Shown here: in pieces, positions 10,039 through 19,327 of the stretch
How positions within the stretch are numbered: position 1 is the stretch's first letter
Layout of the letters: each line of letters opens with the position of its first letter
Assembly (NCBI RefSeq): GCF_024297065.1
Contig: NZ_CP101114.1
Coordinates: forward strand, 2,171,185 to 2,235,184
Source: Bartonella harrusi
GTDB taxonomy: Bacteria; Pseudomonadota; Alphaproteobacteria; Rhizobiales; Rhizobiaceae
Reading direction: 5' to 3'
DNA: 64,000 bases
Position numbers and translations under genes: made by a program
The notes under the pieces: generated by a model
Told to the model about the DNA's origin: nothing
The model's database searches: none
The model's input: only the letters and a program-made list of their open reading frames with translations

Positions 10039-11223
10039 ATGTCTGATTCGTTATCTTCTTTTATGCTCTTTGGTGAGTCTTTTGCTCAAGGGATAATTGT
10101 ACTTTTATTTGTACTTGTTTGCTTCATCTTTTTTATGTTGATACATTCTCATCGAAAAAAGGCGCTTTTGGAAAGTGAAATTGCTAAACGTGCTCGTGAG
10201 GCACAGATACAGATGGACATATTGTTGAAAACACAGGCTGAAATGCAAGGCCGGATGCAGACTATGGCAGAAATTTTTGGTCAAAGACAAGCTGAATTAA
10301 ATAAATCTATAAGCGAACAACTCAATGGAATGACTACCAATTTGGGTCAAACTCTTCAGGTACAAACGAAATCTACCTATGAAAATTTGAACCGTTTACA
10401 AGAGCGTTTAGCAGTAATTGATGCGGCACAAAATAACATTCAATCACTTACGGGACAAGTTGTTCAGTTGCAAGCTATTTTAAGCAATAAGCAAACGCGA
10501 GGCACTTTTGGTCAGGGGAGGATGGAAGCAATTATTGCCGATGCTCTACCAGCAAATTCCTATGTTTTTCAAGCCGTTCTCTCCAATGGGAAACGTCCAG
10601 ACTGTCTCATTCATATGCCTCATAAGGCACCTTCTCTTGTTGTTGATGCTAAATTCCCTCTGGAAGCTTGGAATGCCATGCGTAAAGCCGCATCAGCTCA
10701 AGAGCGTCAGGAAGCAGAACGCCAATTTCGCACTGACATGGACGTTCATATTCGCGATATTGCGCAGAAATATTTAATTCCTGGAGAAACGCATGATACG
10801 GCTTTTCTCTTTGTGCCATCAGAATCCATTTTTGCAACAATCTATGAAGATTTTGAGCCATTGGTACAAAAAGCCAATCGATTACATGTGATTATTGTTT
10901 CGCCATCTTTGTTGATGTTATCTGTTCAGGTTGTCCAAACCATAATGAAAGATGCGCGGATGCGTGAACAAGCGCATTTGATTCAGTCAGAAGTAGTGAA
11001 ATTAATGGAAGATTTTGGACGAATGGATACACGTGTGCGTGCTTTACAGAAACATTTTTCCAAAGCAGGTGAAGATATTGAAGGGATTTTAATATCATCC
11101 TCCAAAATTATGAAACGGGCTAATCGTATTGAAACTTTTGAATTAAAAGAGCAAGATTCAGGGTCAAAGCAAATGCCTTCTCCTGTTCAGTCCCAAACAT
11201 TGCATTTGGTTGATGAAGAATAA
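10039..11223 (+). CDS. rmuC: DNA recombination protein RmuC homologue
   Basis: RmuC-family proteins limit inversions between short repeats; the mechanism is thought to be nucleolytic. The protein starts with a hydrophobic membrane segment (residues about 12-34). A long coiled coil rich in glutamine and lysine follows (about 40-145), then the RmuC nuclease-like domain with VVDAKFPLEAW near 205-215, FLFVPSESIFATIYED, and VIIVSPSLLMLSVQVVQTI near 280. The length of 394 residues fits. It is divergent from def. Its stop codon directly abuts an integrase-derived repeat; a protein that suppresses recombination at repeats sitting beside one is probably coincidence. Confidence 0.93.
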   Translation: MSDSLSSFMLFGESFAQGIIVLLFVLVCFIFFMLIHSHRKKALLESEIAKRAREAQIQMDILLKTQAEMQGRMQTMAEIFGQRQAELNKSISEQLNGMTTNLGQTLQVQTKSTYENLNRLQERLAVIDAAQNNIQSLTGQVVQLQAILSNKQTRGTFGQGRMEAIIADALPANSYVFQAVLSNGKRPDCLIHMPHKAPSLVVDAKFPLEAWNAMRKAASAQERQEAERQFRTDMDVHIRDIAQKYLIPGETHDTAFLFVPSESIFATIYEDFEPLVQKANRLHVIIVSPSLLMLSVQVVQTIMKDARMREQAHLIQSEVVKLMEDFGRMDTRVRALQKHFSKAGEDIEGILISSSKIMKRANRIETFELKEQDSGSKQMPSPVQSQTLHLVDEE

Positions 11224-11482
11224 AGTGCGCTTTTGTAACAAGCCGTACCATCCATACTCTTTACTGTCCCCCAATGTTGCGACAACTCTTGGTATTTAGA
11301 CGATTCATTAAAGGCGTTTTTACTCCTTTCTTTAGAGTTTTTACCCACACGACAGCACCGCTTATGACGTGCAGAAACATAGTTTTGATTGATTCAAATA
11401 AGGGGATTTAAGATGAGAGAATCTTATAATATTCTGGGGTTTCATTCAACATGTAAAATGATAAATTATCTTTATAAATCAA
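11224..11482 (-). repeat. Integrase-derived repeat, copy 2
   Basis: Read on the minus strand, the unit starts at the shared boundary near 11482 (TTATAAATCAA on the plus strand). It runs through the conserved upstream block and reaches an integrase start codon at 11306-11308. It then continues as a decayed N-terminus reading roughly VATLGDSKEYGWYGLL. It stops at the rmuC stop codon. The rest of the integrase is missing, so this is a 5-prime fragment like the one nested at 50644-50883. Confidence 0.75.
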
Positions 11483-11576
11483 TGCATTGTATTATAGATA
11501 AGGGTTCTTTATTGGTTGGTAACCTTTTTTTGCTATCTATAGCATGTTTTATTTCCCAATGAGAGGAATAGAAAAG

Positions 11577-12164
11577 ATGCGACACCTTTTGTTGTTAGGA
11601 GCATTGGTGTTCTTTCTGGAGGGATGCACAACAAGCCGCCCCCTGTATACAAACAATGCTTGCGCCATTTTAGCTCAAAAAAATGGTTTTTTTGATAATT
11701 GGGGCAAGGCTTCTAAACGCGCAGAAATGCGCTATGGAATTCCGATGCCTATCATTCTTGCAACCATTAAGATAGAGTCAAATTTTCGTCACAATGCACG
11801 CCCTTCACGCACCAAACTTTTTGGTTTTATTCCGTGGAAACGCCGGTCAACAGCATATGGCTATTCGCAAGCGCTTGATAGTACTTGGGCAATGTATCTG
11901 CGTTCCACAGGAAGATCTTTTGCATGGCGTACCAATTTTGCGGATGCTGCTGATTTTGTTGCTTGGTATCATCGCCAAACGGTTCAACACAATGGTGTGA
12001 GATTTAATGATGCCTATAACCTTTATTTAAATTATCATATGGGTCATGGTGCTTATGCACGCAGTAGAGGTTATGTCTCTACAGCACTTTCACAAGCGGC
12101 ACAGCGTATGGCAAGCCTTTCTAGAAATTATGAGCAGCAATTAAGGGTATGTGGATGGCGTTAA
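11577..12164 (+). CDS. Lytic transglycosylase lipoprotein (SLT domain)
   Basis: The protein is a predicted peptidoglycan-cleaving lytic transglycosylase tethered to the outer membrane. Residues 1-17 form a lipoprotein signal ending in the lipobox LEGC, with C17 the expected lipidation site. The SLT-type domain shows the catalytic glutamate in ATIKIESNFRHNARPS, the AYGYSQALDSTW motif, and a later YLNYHMGHGAY motif. The ATG at 11577 was chosen because AGAGGA lies at 11562-11567; upstream in-frame ATGs lack one and would break the signal peptide. At 195 residues it resembles the small lipoprotein transglycosylases of Rhizobiales. It stands alone, with eroded DNA on both sides. Confidence 0.88.
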   Translation: MRHLLLLGALVFFLEGCTTSRPLYTNNACAILAQKNGFFDNWGKASKRAEMRYGIPMPIILATIKIESNFRHNARPSRTKLFGFIPWKRRSTAYGYSQALDSTWAMYLRSTGRSFAWRTNFADAADFVAWYHRQTVQHNGVRFNDAYNLYLNYHMGHGAYARSRGYVSTALSQAAQRMASLSRNYEQQLRVCGWR

Positions 12165-13018
12165 AAGAAATATTCTCAATAAAAGAGTGTGCGCGTTTTA
12201 AAATCAATAGGAATACAGGATTATTTATAAGGAGGTATGATTTTTAGCTTGCAACATTGAAGATATCGAAACAACCCAAAGCCTTTTTTGTAATGCATTT
12301 GAGAACATTATGGACAGGGCTTGTCTCAAGATCTTTATTAAAATTAAAGAAAGAAGCAATATCAAAAGTTAAAAAGTTCATTATAAAAGAAATACCGTTA
12401 CAAAGATCAAAACTAGGCAGAGGGGGCTAATGTTTCTATAACACCAAAATTTTTCTATTTAATTCTATTATTGTCGTTATGTACACCATGTATAACTTTA
12501 AATACTGGTTATCCAGTAGGCCTTATAGTAGAACCATAACGAAATGTATATGCATTCATACACACATTACAATCATCATCGTTACTAACTTTATCAATGG
12601 AGCAAGCAAAATAACATAAAAAATTATCATTTATATCTTCGTAAGAGTAATGGACTCCGTTACGAATAAAAGCTAGACTGAAATATTACAAAGAGCTCCG
12701 TTTAGTAAAAATCTTTCCTAGTAAAAGTATACTTTGTATGAAAAAGAAAGAGACATCGCTTGCTTAAAAAATAATGCTATGGAGTGGAAGAGTGTAAATT
12801 TAAGCGCGATGATATTTTTATGGCAGTGCTCATGTTTATGACAACGCTTTATTTTACGAAATTTTACGAAGAGTGATACTCTTAAAATTAAAAAGATTTT
12901 CTTTCAATTTATTTATAGAAAAACTTATCTTATTTACAAAAAGACCTATAGCCATGCTTTATTGGTTCAAGACTGAAAAGGTCTATCAAGATATTTCATT
13001 TGCTCTTCATAAAACAGG
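12165..13018. other. 850-base gap with eroded coding traces
   Basis: No intact gene is visible. On the minus strand, 12509-12685 is open for 58 codons and reads like a secreted, cysteine-containing fragment (FIRNGVHYSYEDIND, then CYFACSIDKVSNDDDCNVC) without a start codon. MSLSFSYKVYFY occurs upstream in another frame. This looks like the end of a frameshifted gene. On the plus strand, 12293-12430 could encode a 45-residue basic peptide (MHLRTLWTGLVSRSLLKLK at its start). Neither was recognised. Confidence 0.35.
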
Positions 13019-13270
13019 TTAGTGTAGAGTTACAATTTGCAATTCATGTTCATTAGCACCTGCAAGAGCAATAGAGCGCTCATCAGACAAAATAATCGGA
13101 TAACCTGTTTCACCAAAGAGAGCCCATATTGTAATGCCTGGAGTCATTGGTGGAAGATCTGGAAAGTTTTTCGCCAAATCATCCGTACAAACCTTTTTTA
13201 AATAAGCAATCTGCCCCGCATCAAAATGGGTAGTATCTTGCAACAAAAAGTTTTGTTTGTGTTCTCCCAT
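13019..13270 (-). CDS. DUF1150 family protein
   Basis: This small acidic protein of 83 residues has unknown function and matches the DUF1150 family of alphaproteobacteria. The recognisable core is IAYLKKVCTDDLAKNFP followed by PGITIWALFGETGYPIILSDER. In Rhizobiales this family usually follows a small heat shock gene, as here: its start lies 29 bases after the hsp20 stop. Co-expression with hsp20 from the heat-shock-type promoter at 13798-13826 is therefore likely, and a role in stress physiology is a reasonable guess. No catalytic motif is visible. Confidence 0.85.
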   Translation of the reverse strand: MGEHKQNFLLQDTTHFDAGQIAYLKKVCTDDLAKNFPDLPPMTPGITIWALFGETGYPIILSDERSIALAGANEHELQIVTLH

Positions 13271-13299
13271 TTCACTATTCCTTTACGCTTTAATTTTTA

Positions 13300-13728
13300 C
13301 TACTTACTATCACTGACTCCGATTGGAATCTGCTTTGTTTGTTTTTTTACTTTTGGTTGATGTAGATTAATTGATAAGAGACCATTTTTCAACTCAGCAT
13401 TTGTAACGTGCATTCCCTCTGCAAGAACAAAAGTACGTTGGAATTGACGTGCTGCTATTCCATGATATAAATATTGATGGTTTTGATTGTCTGTTTGCTT
13501 ACCATGAATGATCAATTGATTGTCGTCGAGCAAGATATTAAGGTTATCAACTTTAAATCCAGCAACAGCGAGAGTTATACGTATGTGATTTGCATCATCG
13601 TTTTTATGTAAACGTTCGATATTATAAGCTGGATAAGTCTCATCGGCTTTACCAAGGCGTCGCAACGTTTTTTCTATCGTTTCAAATCCTAAAAGAAAGG
13701 GATTGGAGAAAGGCGTCACATGTGTCAT
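13300..13728 (-). CDS. Hsp20 family small heat shock protein
   Basis: This ATP-independent holdase binds unfolding proteins in the cytoplasm. The alpha-crystallin domain covers about residues 35-130: YPAYNIERLHKNDDANHIRITLAVAGF at its start (in pieces) and the closing GLLSINLHQP, which carries the G-x-L motif. The ATG at 13728 was chosen because GAGGAA precedes it; the open frame upstream to 13806 has no SD and would run through the promoter. At 142 residues it matches IbpA-like proteins of Rhizobiales. It is followed by DUF1150 and preceded by a predicted RpoH-type promoter. Confidence 0.93.
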   Translation of the reverse strand: MTHVTPFSNPFLLGFETIEKTLRRLGKADETYPAYNIERLHKNDDANHIRITLAVAGFKVDNLNILLDDNQLIIHGKQTDNQNHQYLYHGIAARQFQRTFVLAEGMHVTNAELKNGLLSINLHQPKVKKQTKQIPIGVSDSK

Positions 13729-13797
13729 TGTGAATTTCCTCTTCAAAGCGGCTTTATTTGACCAAACTCTATAAAAAGTGTTTGCTGCATTTCTCTC

Positions 13798-13826
13798 ATA
13801 TGGCAAGCGTAGACGATAACTTCAAG
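13798..13826 (-). promoter_or_regulatory. RpoH (sigma-32)-like promoter of hsp20-DUF1150
   Basis: On the minus strand, CTTGAA (13821-13826) is separated by exactly 17 bases from CCATAT (13798-13803). This matches the alphaproteobacterial heat-shock promoter pattern CTTGAA-N16/17-CYTATnT at the -35 and at most of the -10. It would give a leader of about 60 bases before hsp20. It sits in the divergent gap with nth. Confidence 0.7.
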
Positions 13827-13846
13827 AGAGAAGATAAGAGAGTTCA

Positions 13847-14596
13847 ATGATTCAAAGAACGCGTAAATTGTCAAAGACGCAAAAATCTTCTGAAATTTCT
13901 GGAATATTGTATGAGGAAGAGGAAATTGAGGAAATTTTTCGCCGTTTTTCTGTTCAACGCCCAATACCTAAGAGTGATCTTATCTATACCAATGCTTTTA
14001 CGCTTTTGGTTGCAGTTGTATTGTCAGCTCAAGCAACAGACACCAGTGTTAATAAAGCAACAAAAAAATTATTTCATCTTGCAGATCAACCGGAAAAAAT
14101 GATTGCATTGGGAGAAGAAGAGATTGCACGTCATATTCGTACCATTGGTCTTTGGCGTGCAAAAGCACGCAATGTTTATGCACTTTGCTGTTTTTTAATG
14201 GATCAATATGATGGTCAGGTGCCTAACAGTCGTGAAGCCCTTATGGCTCTTCCTGGAGTAGGGCGCAAAACGGCGAATGTTATTTTGAATGTTGCTTTTG
14301 GTCAGTCTACACTAGCGGTAGATACACATATTTTTCGTCTTGGCAACCGTCTTGGTTTAGCGCCCGGCAAAACACCAGAAATTGTTGAAGAAAAGTTTTT
14401 AAAGATTATACCGGTGCGTTATCTTCGCCATGCGCATCATTGGCTCATTTTACATGGGCGTTATATTTGCCAAGCGCGTAAAGCAAACTGTAGGCAATGC
14501 ATTATTGCTGATTTGTGTAAAGCTGCCATCAAAACAAATGCTATTCCAGCACCTTTGGTTGAAGTTCAAGGAAATGGAGCACCGATTTTTTTTTGA
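13847..14596 (+). CDS. nth: Endonuclease III (Nth), DNA glycosylase/AP lyase
   Basis: Nth excises oxidised pyrimidines and cleaves abasic sites in base excision repair. The helix-hairpin-helix LPGVGRKTANVIL holds the catalytic lysine K141, and VDTHIFRLGNRLGL holds the catalytic aspartate D159. The C-terminal iron-sulfur loop has the exact C-x6-C-x2-C-x5-C spacing at C208, C215, C218 and C224. The N-terminus carries about 25 extra basic residues relative to E. coli Nth, common in Rhizobiales; an internal start cannot be excluded. It is divergent from hsp20. Confidence 0.96.
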   Translation: MIQRTRKLSKTQKSSEISGILYEEEEIEEIFRRFSVQRPIPKSDLIYTNAFTLLVAVVLSAQATDTSVNKATKKLFHLADQPEKMIALGEEEIARHIRTIGLWRAKARNVYALCCFLMDQYDGQVPNSREALMALPGVGRKTANVILNVAFGQSTLAVDTHIFRLGNRLGLAPGKTPEIVEEKFLKIIPVRYLRHAHHWLILHGRYICQARKANCRQCIIADLCKAAIKTNAIPAPLVEVQGNGAPIFF

Positions 14597-14639
14597 TACA
14601 CTCTTGCTATTTTGTCTATACTAGCTTATGAAAACGCTG

Positions 14640-14787
14640 TTGAAGCCGCCCGGCAGGGCATGCCGTGGCTGCTTAAAAGCTTTTTCAAGTGTTGGTCCGC
14701 TTGAATCAATAAATCGATTTAAATGAATACGAATTGAATAAGAATAAAGAAATTCAATTGAGTATATAAAATGTATGGAGTAGCAAA
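14640..14787 (+). promoter_or_regulatory. Possible structured leader of rpmI-rplT
   Basis: The gap before rpmI holds an unusually GC-rich island in this AT-rich DNA. It can fold as CGGCA-gggca-TGCCG (about 14652-14666) inside an outer AGCC/GGCT pairing. A short GCTT-aa-AAGC hairpin and a T-run follow at once (about 14674-14690), an arrangement like an attenuator. Ribosomal protein L20 represses its own operon through leader RNA in other bacteria, so autoregulation is plausible. The structure here was drawn by eye. Confidence 0.4.
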
Positions 14788-14991
14788 ATGCCCAAGATGA
14801 AGACCAAATCATCCGCTAAAAAGCGGTTTAAAATCACTGCGTCAGGCAAAGTTAAAGTAGCAGCTGCCGGTAAGCGCCATGGTATGATTAAGCGTTCGAA
14901 TAAATTCATTCGTGATGCGCGTGGAACGATGGTTTTATGTGAACAAGATGCTCAAAAAGTTATTCAGCATTATTTGCCAAATGGTTTATAG
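14788..14991 (+). CDS. rpmI: 50S ribosomal protein L35
   Basis: L35 is a small basic protein of the large ribosomal subunit. The sequence opens with [20 protein letters not shown] and contains [20 protein letters not shown], both typical of L35; 67 residues is the normal size. It is the first gene of the rpmI-rplT pair, and rplT starts 33 bases later. infC, which often precedes this pair in other bacteria, is absent here. Confidence 0.98.
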   Translation: MPKMKTKSSAKKRFKITASGKVKVAAAGKRHGMIKRSNKFIRDARGTMVLCEQDAQKVIQHYLPNGL

Positions 14992-15024
14992 ACCTTACGC
15001 TTTTGATTTTGAGGAGAATATGAC

Positions 15025-15426
15025 ATGGCACGTGTAAAAAGAGGTGTGACAGCACACGCGAAACACAAAAAAGTTCTTAAACAGGCTGAAGGTTTTTACG
15101 GCCGGCGTAAAAATACTATTCGTGCAGCGAAAGCAGCCGTTGATCGTTCCAAGCAGTACGCGTATCGTGATCGCAAAAATAGAAAGCGGACTTTCCGTGC
15201 TTTATGGATTCAGAGAATTAATGCCGCTGTACGGGCAGAAGGCTTAACATATGGACGCTTTATTGATGGTTTATCGAAAGCGGGTATTGAAGTTGATCGT
15301 AAGGTTCTTTCAGATATAGCAATTCATGAAGAAGCGGCATTTTCTGCTTTAGTTGCTTCGGCAAAGAAGGCTTTAGAATATTTGAAACACACAACACCTA
15401 ATGCTTTTGAGAGTGCTGTCAAGTAA
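15025..15426 (+). CDS. rplT: 50S ribosomal protein L20
   Basis: L20 binds 23S rRNA early in large-subunit assembly and in several bacteria also represses its own operon. The protein starts [19 protein letters not shown], continues [19 protein letters not shown], and ends with a C-terminal alanine/lysine-rich helix that extends past the E. coli length (133 against about 118 residues), as usual in Rhizobiales. GAGGAG stands upstream of the ATG. A strong terminator follows the stop codon. Confidence 0.98.
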   Translation: MARVKRGVTAHAKHKKVLKQAEGFYGRRKNTIRAAKAAVDRSKQYAYRDRKNRKRTFRALWIQRINAAVRAEGLTYGRFIDGLSKAGIEVDRKVLSDIAIHEEAAFSALVASAKKALEYLKHTTPNAFESAVK

Positions 15427-15465
15427 GCCAGTCGTGTTCTCTTAAAGCATTCATTTATTCGGGAT

Positions 15466-15498
15466 CCCGTACTGGTTTTTACGAGTGCGGGGTTTTTT
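15466..15498 (+). terminator. Intrinsic terminator after rplT
   Basis: CCCGTACT (15466-15473) pairs with AGTGCGGG (15484-15491) across a ten-base loop, with one G-U pair. A run of T at 15493-15498 follows. It lies about 40 bases after rplT and before pheS, separating the ribosomal pair from the pheST operon. Confidence 0.85.
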
Positions 15499-15521
15499 CT
15501 ATTCAAAAAATAGGCAAAAAT

Positions 15522-16607
15522 ATGAGCGACATTGAGCGTTTGGAACAAGAAATTTGTTTGGCTTTAGAAGCAGCAAGCGATGAACAGGCACTTGAAGCCG
15601 TGCGCATTGCGGCATTAGGCAAAAAAGGCAGTATCTCTGAAAGATTAAAAGCATTAGGAAAGATGGACGCTAGCGAGCGCCATAAAGTTGGACCCTTGCT
15701 TAATGGATTAAAAAATCGTGTTTTAGAATTGTGGTCACAAAAGCGTGATCTTCTCAAACGTCAAGTAATGGATGCACGTCTTGCTAGTGAAACGGTCGAT
15801 GTCACTTTGCCCGTGCGTTCTTCACCTATAGAACGGGGGCGCATTCATCCTATTTCACATGTCATTGAAGAAATTATAGCTATTTATACGCAGATGGGTT
15901 TTTCTCTTGCGGAGGGGCCAGATATTGAAACGGATTATTATAATTTTACGGCATTGAATTTTCCTGAAGGACATCCAGCGCGCGAAATGCATGATACGTT
16001 CTTTTTTGATGTTGATAAAACAGGAGAACGGAAATTATTACGCACCCATACATCACCTGTACAAATTCGTACAATGGAAAAGCAAAAAGCACCGATACGT
16101 ATCATTATTCCTGGAAAGACTTACCGTATGGATTCGGATGCAACGCATTCACCAATGTTTCATCAGGTAGAAGGTCTTGTCATTGATAAAACCTCCACTA
16201 TTGCGCATATGATGTGGCTTCATGAGACTTTTTGTAAAGCATTTTTTGAAGTTCCCTCTGTAAAGATGCGTTTTCGTCCTTCTTTTTTTCCTTTTACTGA
16301 GCCATCGATGGAGGTGGATATTCAATGTGATCGTTCTGGTTCAGAAGTCCGTTTCGGAGAGGGAGAAGATTGGTTAGAAATCTTAGGATGTGGAATGGTA
16401 CATCCTCACGTATTGAAAAATGTTGGCCTAGATCCCGATGAGTATCAAGGTTTTGCGTGGGGGATGGGCATTGATCGCATTGCCATGTTGAAGTACGGTA
16501 TGCCCGATCTACGGGCTTTTTTCGATGCCGATCTCCGTTGGTTAGAGCATTATGGCTTTCGCTGCTTTGATATGCCGGCTTTTTTCCCTAGTTTAAGGAA
16601 TGCGTGA
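15522..16607 (+). CDS. pheS: Phenylalanyl-tRNA synthetase alpha subunit
   Basis: This is the catalytic subunit of the alpha2-beta2 enzyme that charges tRNA-Phe. An N-terminal coiled-coil tRNA-binding arm (about residues 1-85) precedes the class II core. The core includes [22 protein letters not shown], motif 2 near [19 protein letters not shown], and the motif 3 region [16 protein letters not shown] near residue 320. The length of 361 residues is typical of Rhizobiales. pheT follows after 31 bases, so the two subunits are made from one transcript. Confidence 0.98.
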   Translation: MSDIERLEQEICLALEAASDEQALEAVRIAALGKKGSISERLKALGKMDASERHKVGPLLNGLKNRVLELWSQKRDLLKRQVMDARLASETVDVTLPVRSSPIERGRIHPISHVIEEIIAIYTQMGFSLAEGPDIETDYYNFTALNFPEGHPAREMHDTFFFDVDKTGERKLLRTHTSPVQIRTMEKQKAPIRIIIPGKTYRMDSDATHSPMFHQVEGLVIDKTSTIAHMMWLHETFCKAFFEVPSVKMRFRPSFFPFTEPSMEVDIQCDRSGSEVRFGEGEDWLEILGCGMVHPHVLKNVGLDPDEYQGFAWGMGIDRIAMLKYGMPDLRAFFDADLRWLEHYGFRCFDMPAFFPSLRNA

Positions 16608-16638
16608 TCTTATCAGAGCTTTGATGTGAGGTTTTAAA

Positions 16639-19053
16639 ATGAAATTTACATTGTCTTGGTTGAAAGATCACTTAGAGACAAATGCATCTTTAGATGAGAT
16701 TTGTGATAAACTAACGGCTATAGGTCTTGAGGTTGATCATGTGGATGACCGTTCTTCTTTGAAAGGTTTTGTCATTGCAAAAGTTTTAACGGTAATAAAA
16801 CATCCTGATGCAGATAAACTTCAGATTTTGTCTGTCGATGCGGGATCTGGTACGCCTATACAAGTTGTTTGCGGTGCACCCAATGCACGTGCTGGACTTG
16901 TTGGTGTTCTTGCATTTCCAGGCACTTATGTCCCTGGGCTTGATGTGATATTATCTGTAGGAAAAATCCGCGGGATTGAAAGTTTTGGGATGATGTGTTC
17001 ACAAGCAGAGCTCGAATTATCAAGTGAACATGATGGCATTATCGAACTTCCAGAAGATGCACCTATTGGAACGTCCTTTGCTGCTTATGCTGGTTTAGAT
17101 GACCCGATCATTGATATTGGTTTGACACCTAATCGTTCTGACTGCACAGGTGTTTATGGTATTGCGCGTGATCTTGCGGCGGCTGGAATTGGGCAGTTAA
17201 AAGAGTTATCTCTACCACAATTCGACACTTTTTTTGCAACACCACTTGATGCTTCTTTAGATTTTCCAGAAAATTCATCATTATGTTTAGGTTTTGCTTG
17301 GCGTGAAGTTCGCAATGTTCAAAATGGTGCATCGCCGCAATGGATGCAACAGCGTTTGAATGCAATTGGTTTGAGACCAATTAATGCGCTGGTGGATATG
17401 ACCAATTACATCAGTTTTGATTTTGGGCGTCCACTGCATGTTTTTGATGCTGATAAGATTAAAGGCAATTTCCATGTACGTTGTGCACGTGAAGGGGAAC
17501 AGCTTCAGGCGCTTAACGGAAAAGTCTATAATTTGAGTATTAAAGATTGTGTTATTGCCGATGATGAGGGTGTTGTTTCAATTGCTGGTATTATGGGTGG
17601 TGAAAGAACGAGCTGTGATGAAACGACGCGTCGCGTTATTATTGAATCAGCGCTTTGGGATGCACAAAGCATTGCGCAAACAGGTCGCGCATTAGGACTT
17701 ATCAGTGATGCACGTTATCGGTTTGAACGGGGCGTTGACCCAATGTTTATGGAAAAAGGGCTTGAGGTTGCAACAGAATTGGTCTTGCGACTTTGTGGTG
17801 GTGAAGGCTCAAAGACGAGAATTGTTGGTTATCAGCAGCCGGAAGTTAATCAGATCGCTTTTCCCTTTTCTGAAGTTAAACGTTTGACAAATTTACAAAT
17901 AGAGCGTGAGAAAGTTCTTGCTATTTTAACAAAGCTTGGATTTTCTATTGAAGGAAAGGGAGATGTGGTAACGGTTGAAGTCCCAACATGGCGCCCTGAT
18001 ATTGTTGGTAAAGCGGATTTAGTAGAAGAAGTGATGAGAATTTATGGGTTGGATAAAATTAAGCCCATTCCGTTAGAAAATTTTACAGAGGAAAAAGATC
18101 AAGGTTTAACATATTCGCAGCTTCGTTCACGTGTTACGCGTTTGGTTTTAGCGCAGCGTGGTATGAAGGAGGCTGTGACGTGGTCCTTTGTTTCTGAAAA
18201 ACAAGCACTCGCTTTTGGAGGGGGGCAAGCAGAGCTTAAATTAGTCAATCCTATTTCTTCTGATATGTCTGTCATGCGTCCTTCTCTTTTACCTGGTTTG
18301 TTAGTAGCGGCACAACGAAATGCTGATCGTGGTTTCCCAGATTTTGCTTTGTTTGAAGTTTCGAGCATTTACGAAGGCGATACACCTGATAAACAACGGC
18401 GTGTTGCTAGTGGAATTCGCCGTGGAACAGAACGATTTGAAGGCGCAGGGCGCTTTTGGAATGGGAATGCAAAAGCCGTTGATGTTTTTGATGCGAAAGC
18501 AGATGCATTAGCCATTTTGGAAGCATGTGGTATGGATATTGATAAGGTGCAGATTGAGGTTGGAGCACCCGATTGGTATCATCCTGGTCTTTCAGGGGTC
18601 ATGAAGCTTGGATCAAAGATTATTCTTGGTTTTTTTGGCACGTTTCATCCTGCTACATTAGAAAAGTTAGATGTGAGTGGCCCTTTATGTGGATTTGAAG
18701 TTTTTCTAGATCGGATTCCGGAATCAAAGAAAAAGGCTACAAAAAACCGTTCTCCTTTAAAACTATCGCCTTTTCAAATGGTACGGCGTGATTTTGCCTT
18801 TGTCGTTGATAAAACGGTTGCTGCCTCTCTTATTATTCGGATTGTGAGTGGAACGGATAAAAAGCTTATACATTCAGTACAGGTTTTTGATGTTTTTGAA
18901 GACTTAAGTCTTGGTGAAGATAAAAAATCCGTTGCAATAGAAATCGCTCTTCAACCTATTGAACGAACGCTCACGGATGAAGATTTAGAAGAGCTTACTT
19001 TAAAAATAGTAGAAAATGTTACCACAGCAACGGGTGCACGTTTACGTTGTTGA
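16639..19053 (+). CDS. pheT: Phenylalanyl-tRNA synthetase beta subunit
   Basis: The beta subunit carries tRNA-binding and editing functions. The order of domains is visible: [14 protein letters not shown] start, an EMAP-type tRNA-binding domain (about 40-150, with [18 protein letters not shown]), the B3/B4 editing region with [20 protein letters not shown] and [19 protein letters not shown], the B5 domain, the class II-like core, and a C-terminal FDX-ACB anticodon-binding domain ([17 protein letters not shown] to ATGARLRC). The 804 residues fit the family. It is the last gene of the operon and is followed by a terminator. Confidence 0.98.
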   Translation: MKFTLSWLKDHLETNASLDEICDKLTAIGLEVDHVDDRSSLKGFVIAKVLTVIKHPDADKLQILSVDAGSGTPIQVVCGAPNARAGLVGVLAFPGTYVPGLDVILSVGKIRGIESFGMMCSQAELELSSEHDGIIELPEDAPIGTSFAAYAGLDDPIIDIGLTPNRSDCTGVYGIARDLAAAGIGQLKELSLPQFDTFFATPLDASLDFPENSSLCLGFAWREVRNVQNGASPQWMQQRLNAIGLRPINALVDMTNYISFDFGRPLHVFDADKIKGNFHVRCAREGEQLQALNGKVYNLSIKDCVIADDEGVVSIAGIMGGERTSCDETTRRVIIESALWDAQSIAQTGRALGLISDARYRFERGVDPMFMEKGLEVATELVLRLCGGEGSKTRIVGYQQPEVNQIAFPFSEVKRLTNLQIEREKVLAILTKLGFSIEGKGDVVTVEVPTWRPDIVGKADLVEEVMRIYGLDKIKPIPLENFTEEKDQGLTYSQLRSRVTRLVLAQRGMKEAVTWSFVSEKQALAFGGGQAELKLVNPISSDMSVMRPSLLPGLLVAAQRNADRGFPDFALFEVSSIYEGDTPDKQRRVASGIRRGTERFEGAGRFWNGNAKAVDVFDAKADALAILEACGMDIDKVQIEVGAPDWYHPGLSGVMKLGSKIILGFFGTFHPATLEKLDVSGPLCGFEVFLDRIPESKKKATKNRSPLKLSPFQMVRRDFAFVVDKTVAASLIIRIVSGTDKKLIHSVQVFDVFEDLSLGEDKKSVAIEIALQPIERTLTDEDLEELTLKIVENVTTATGARLRC

Positions 19054-19082
19054 ATCCATTTTATCAGATTATTTTATAAAGC

Positions 19083-19113
19083 GGGAGTATTTTTGAGTGC
19101 TCCCTTATTTTTT
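19083..19113 (+). terminator. Intrinsic terminator after pheT
   Basis: GGGAG (19083-19087) pairs with CTCCC (19099-19103), extended by flanking A/T pairs, and is followed by a T-rich tail. It lies 30 bases after the pheT stop codon. Confidence 0.75.
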
Positions 19114-19274
19114 GACATCCAGATCGCTAGAGCTTTTAAAAGACAAGTTTTCCATATTAAAAGTTAAATGATCAGTCTTTTTCAAGACAGAAAGCATGTT
19201 TTTAAACATCCTAAAAAGTTATTTTTAGCAGAATCCTTCATTGCAAATATGAAAAATAACTGTTACTGCTAAAT

Positions 19275-19293
19275 AATAATGCAAATCATTAGC
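19275..19293 (+). promoter_or_regulatory. Fur/Mur-like operator upstream of sitA
   Basis: The 19-base stretch AATAATGCAAATCATTAGC agrees with the classical Fur box at 15 of 19 positions. It lies inside a larger inverted repeat, TGCTAA (19267-19272) and TTAGCA (19290-19294 with the preceding base). It sits about 35 bases before the sitA start. In Rhizobiales the Fur homologue often acts as the manganese regulator Mur and represses sitABCD, so manganese-responsive control is likely here. Confidence 0.7.
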
Positions 19294-19327
19294 AATAAGT
19301 GAAGATAGTAAACGAGAGAGAGGATCA

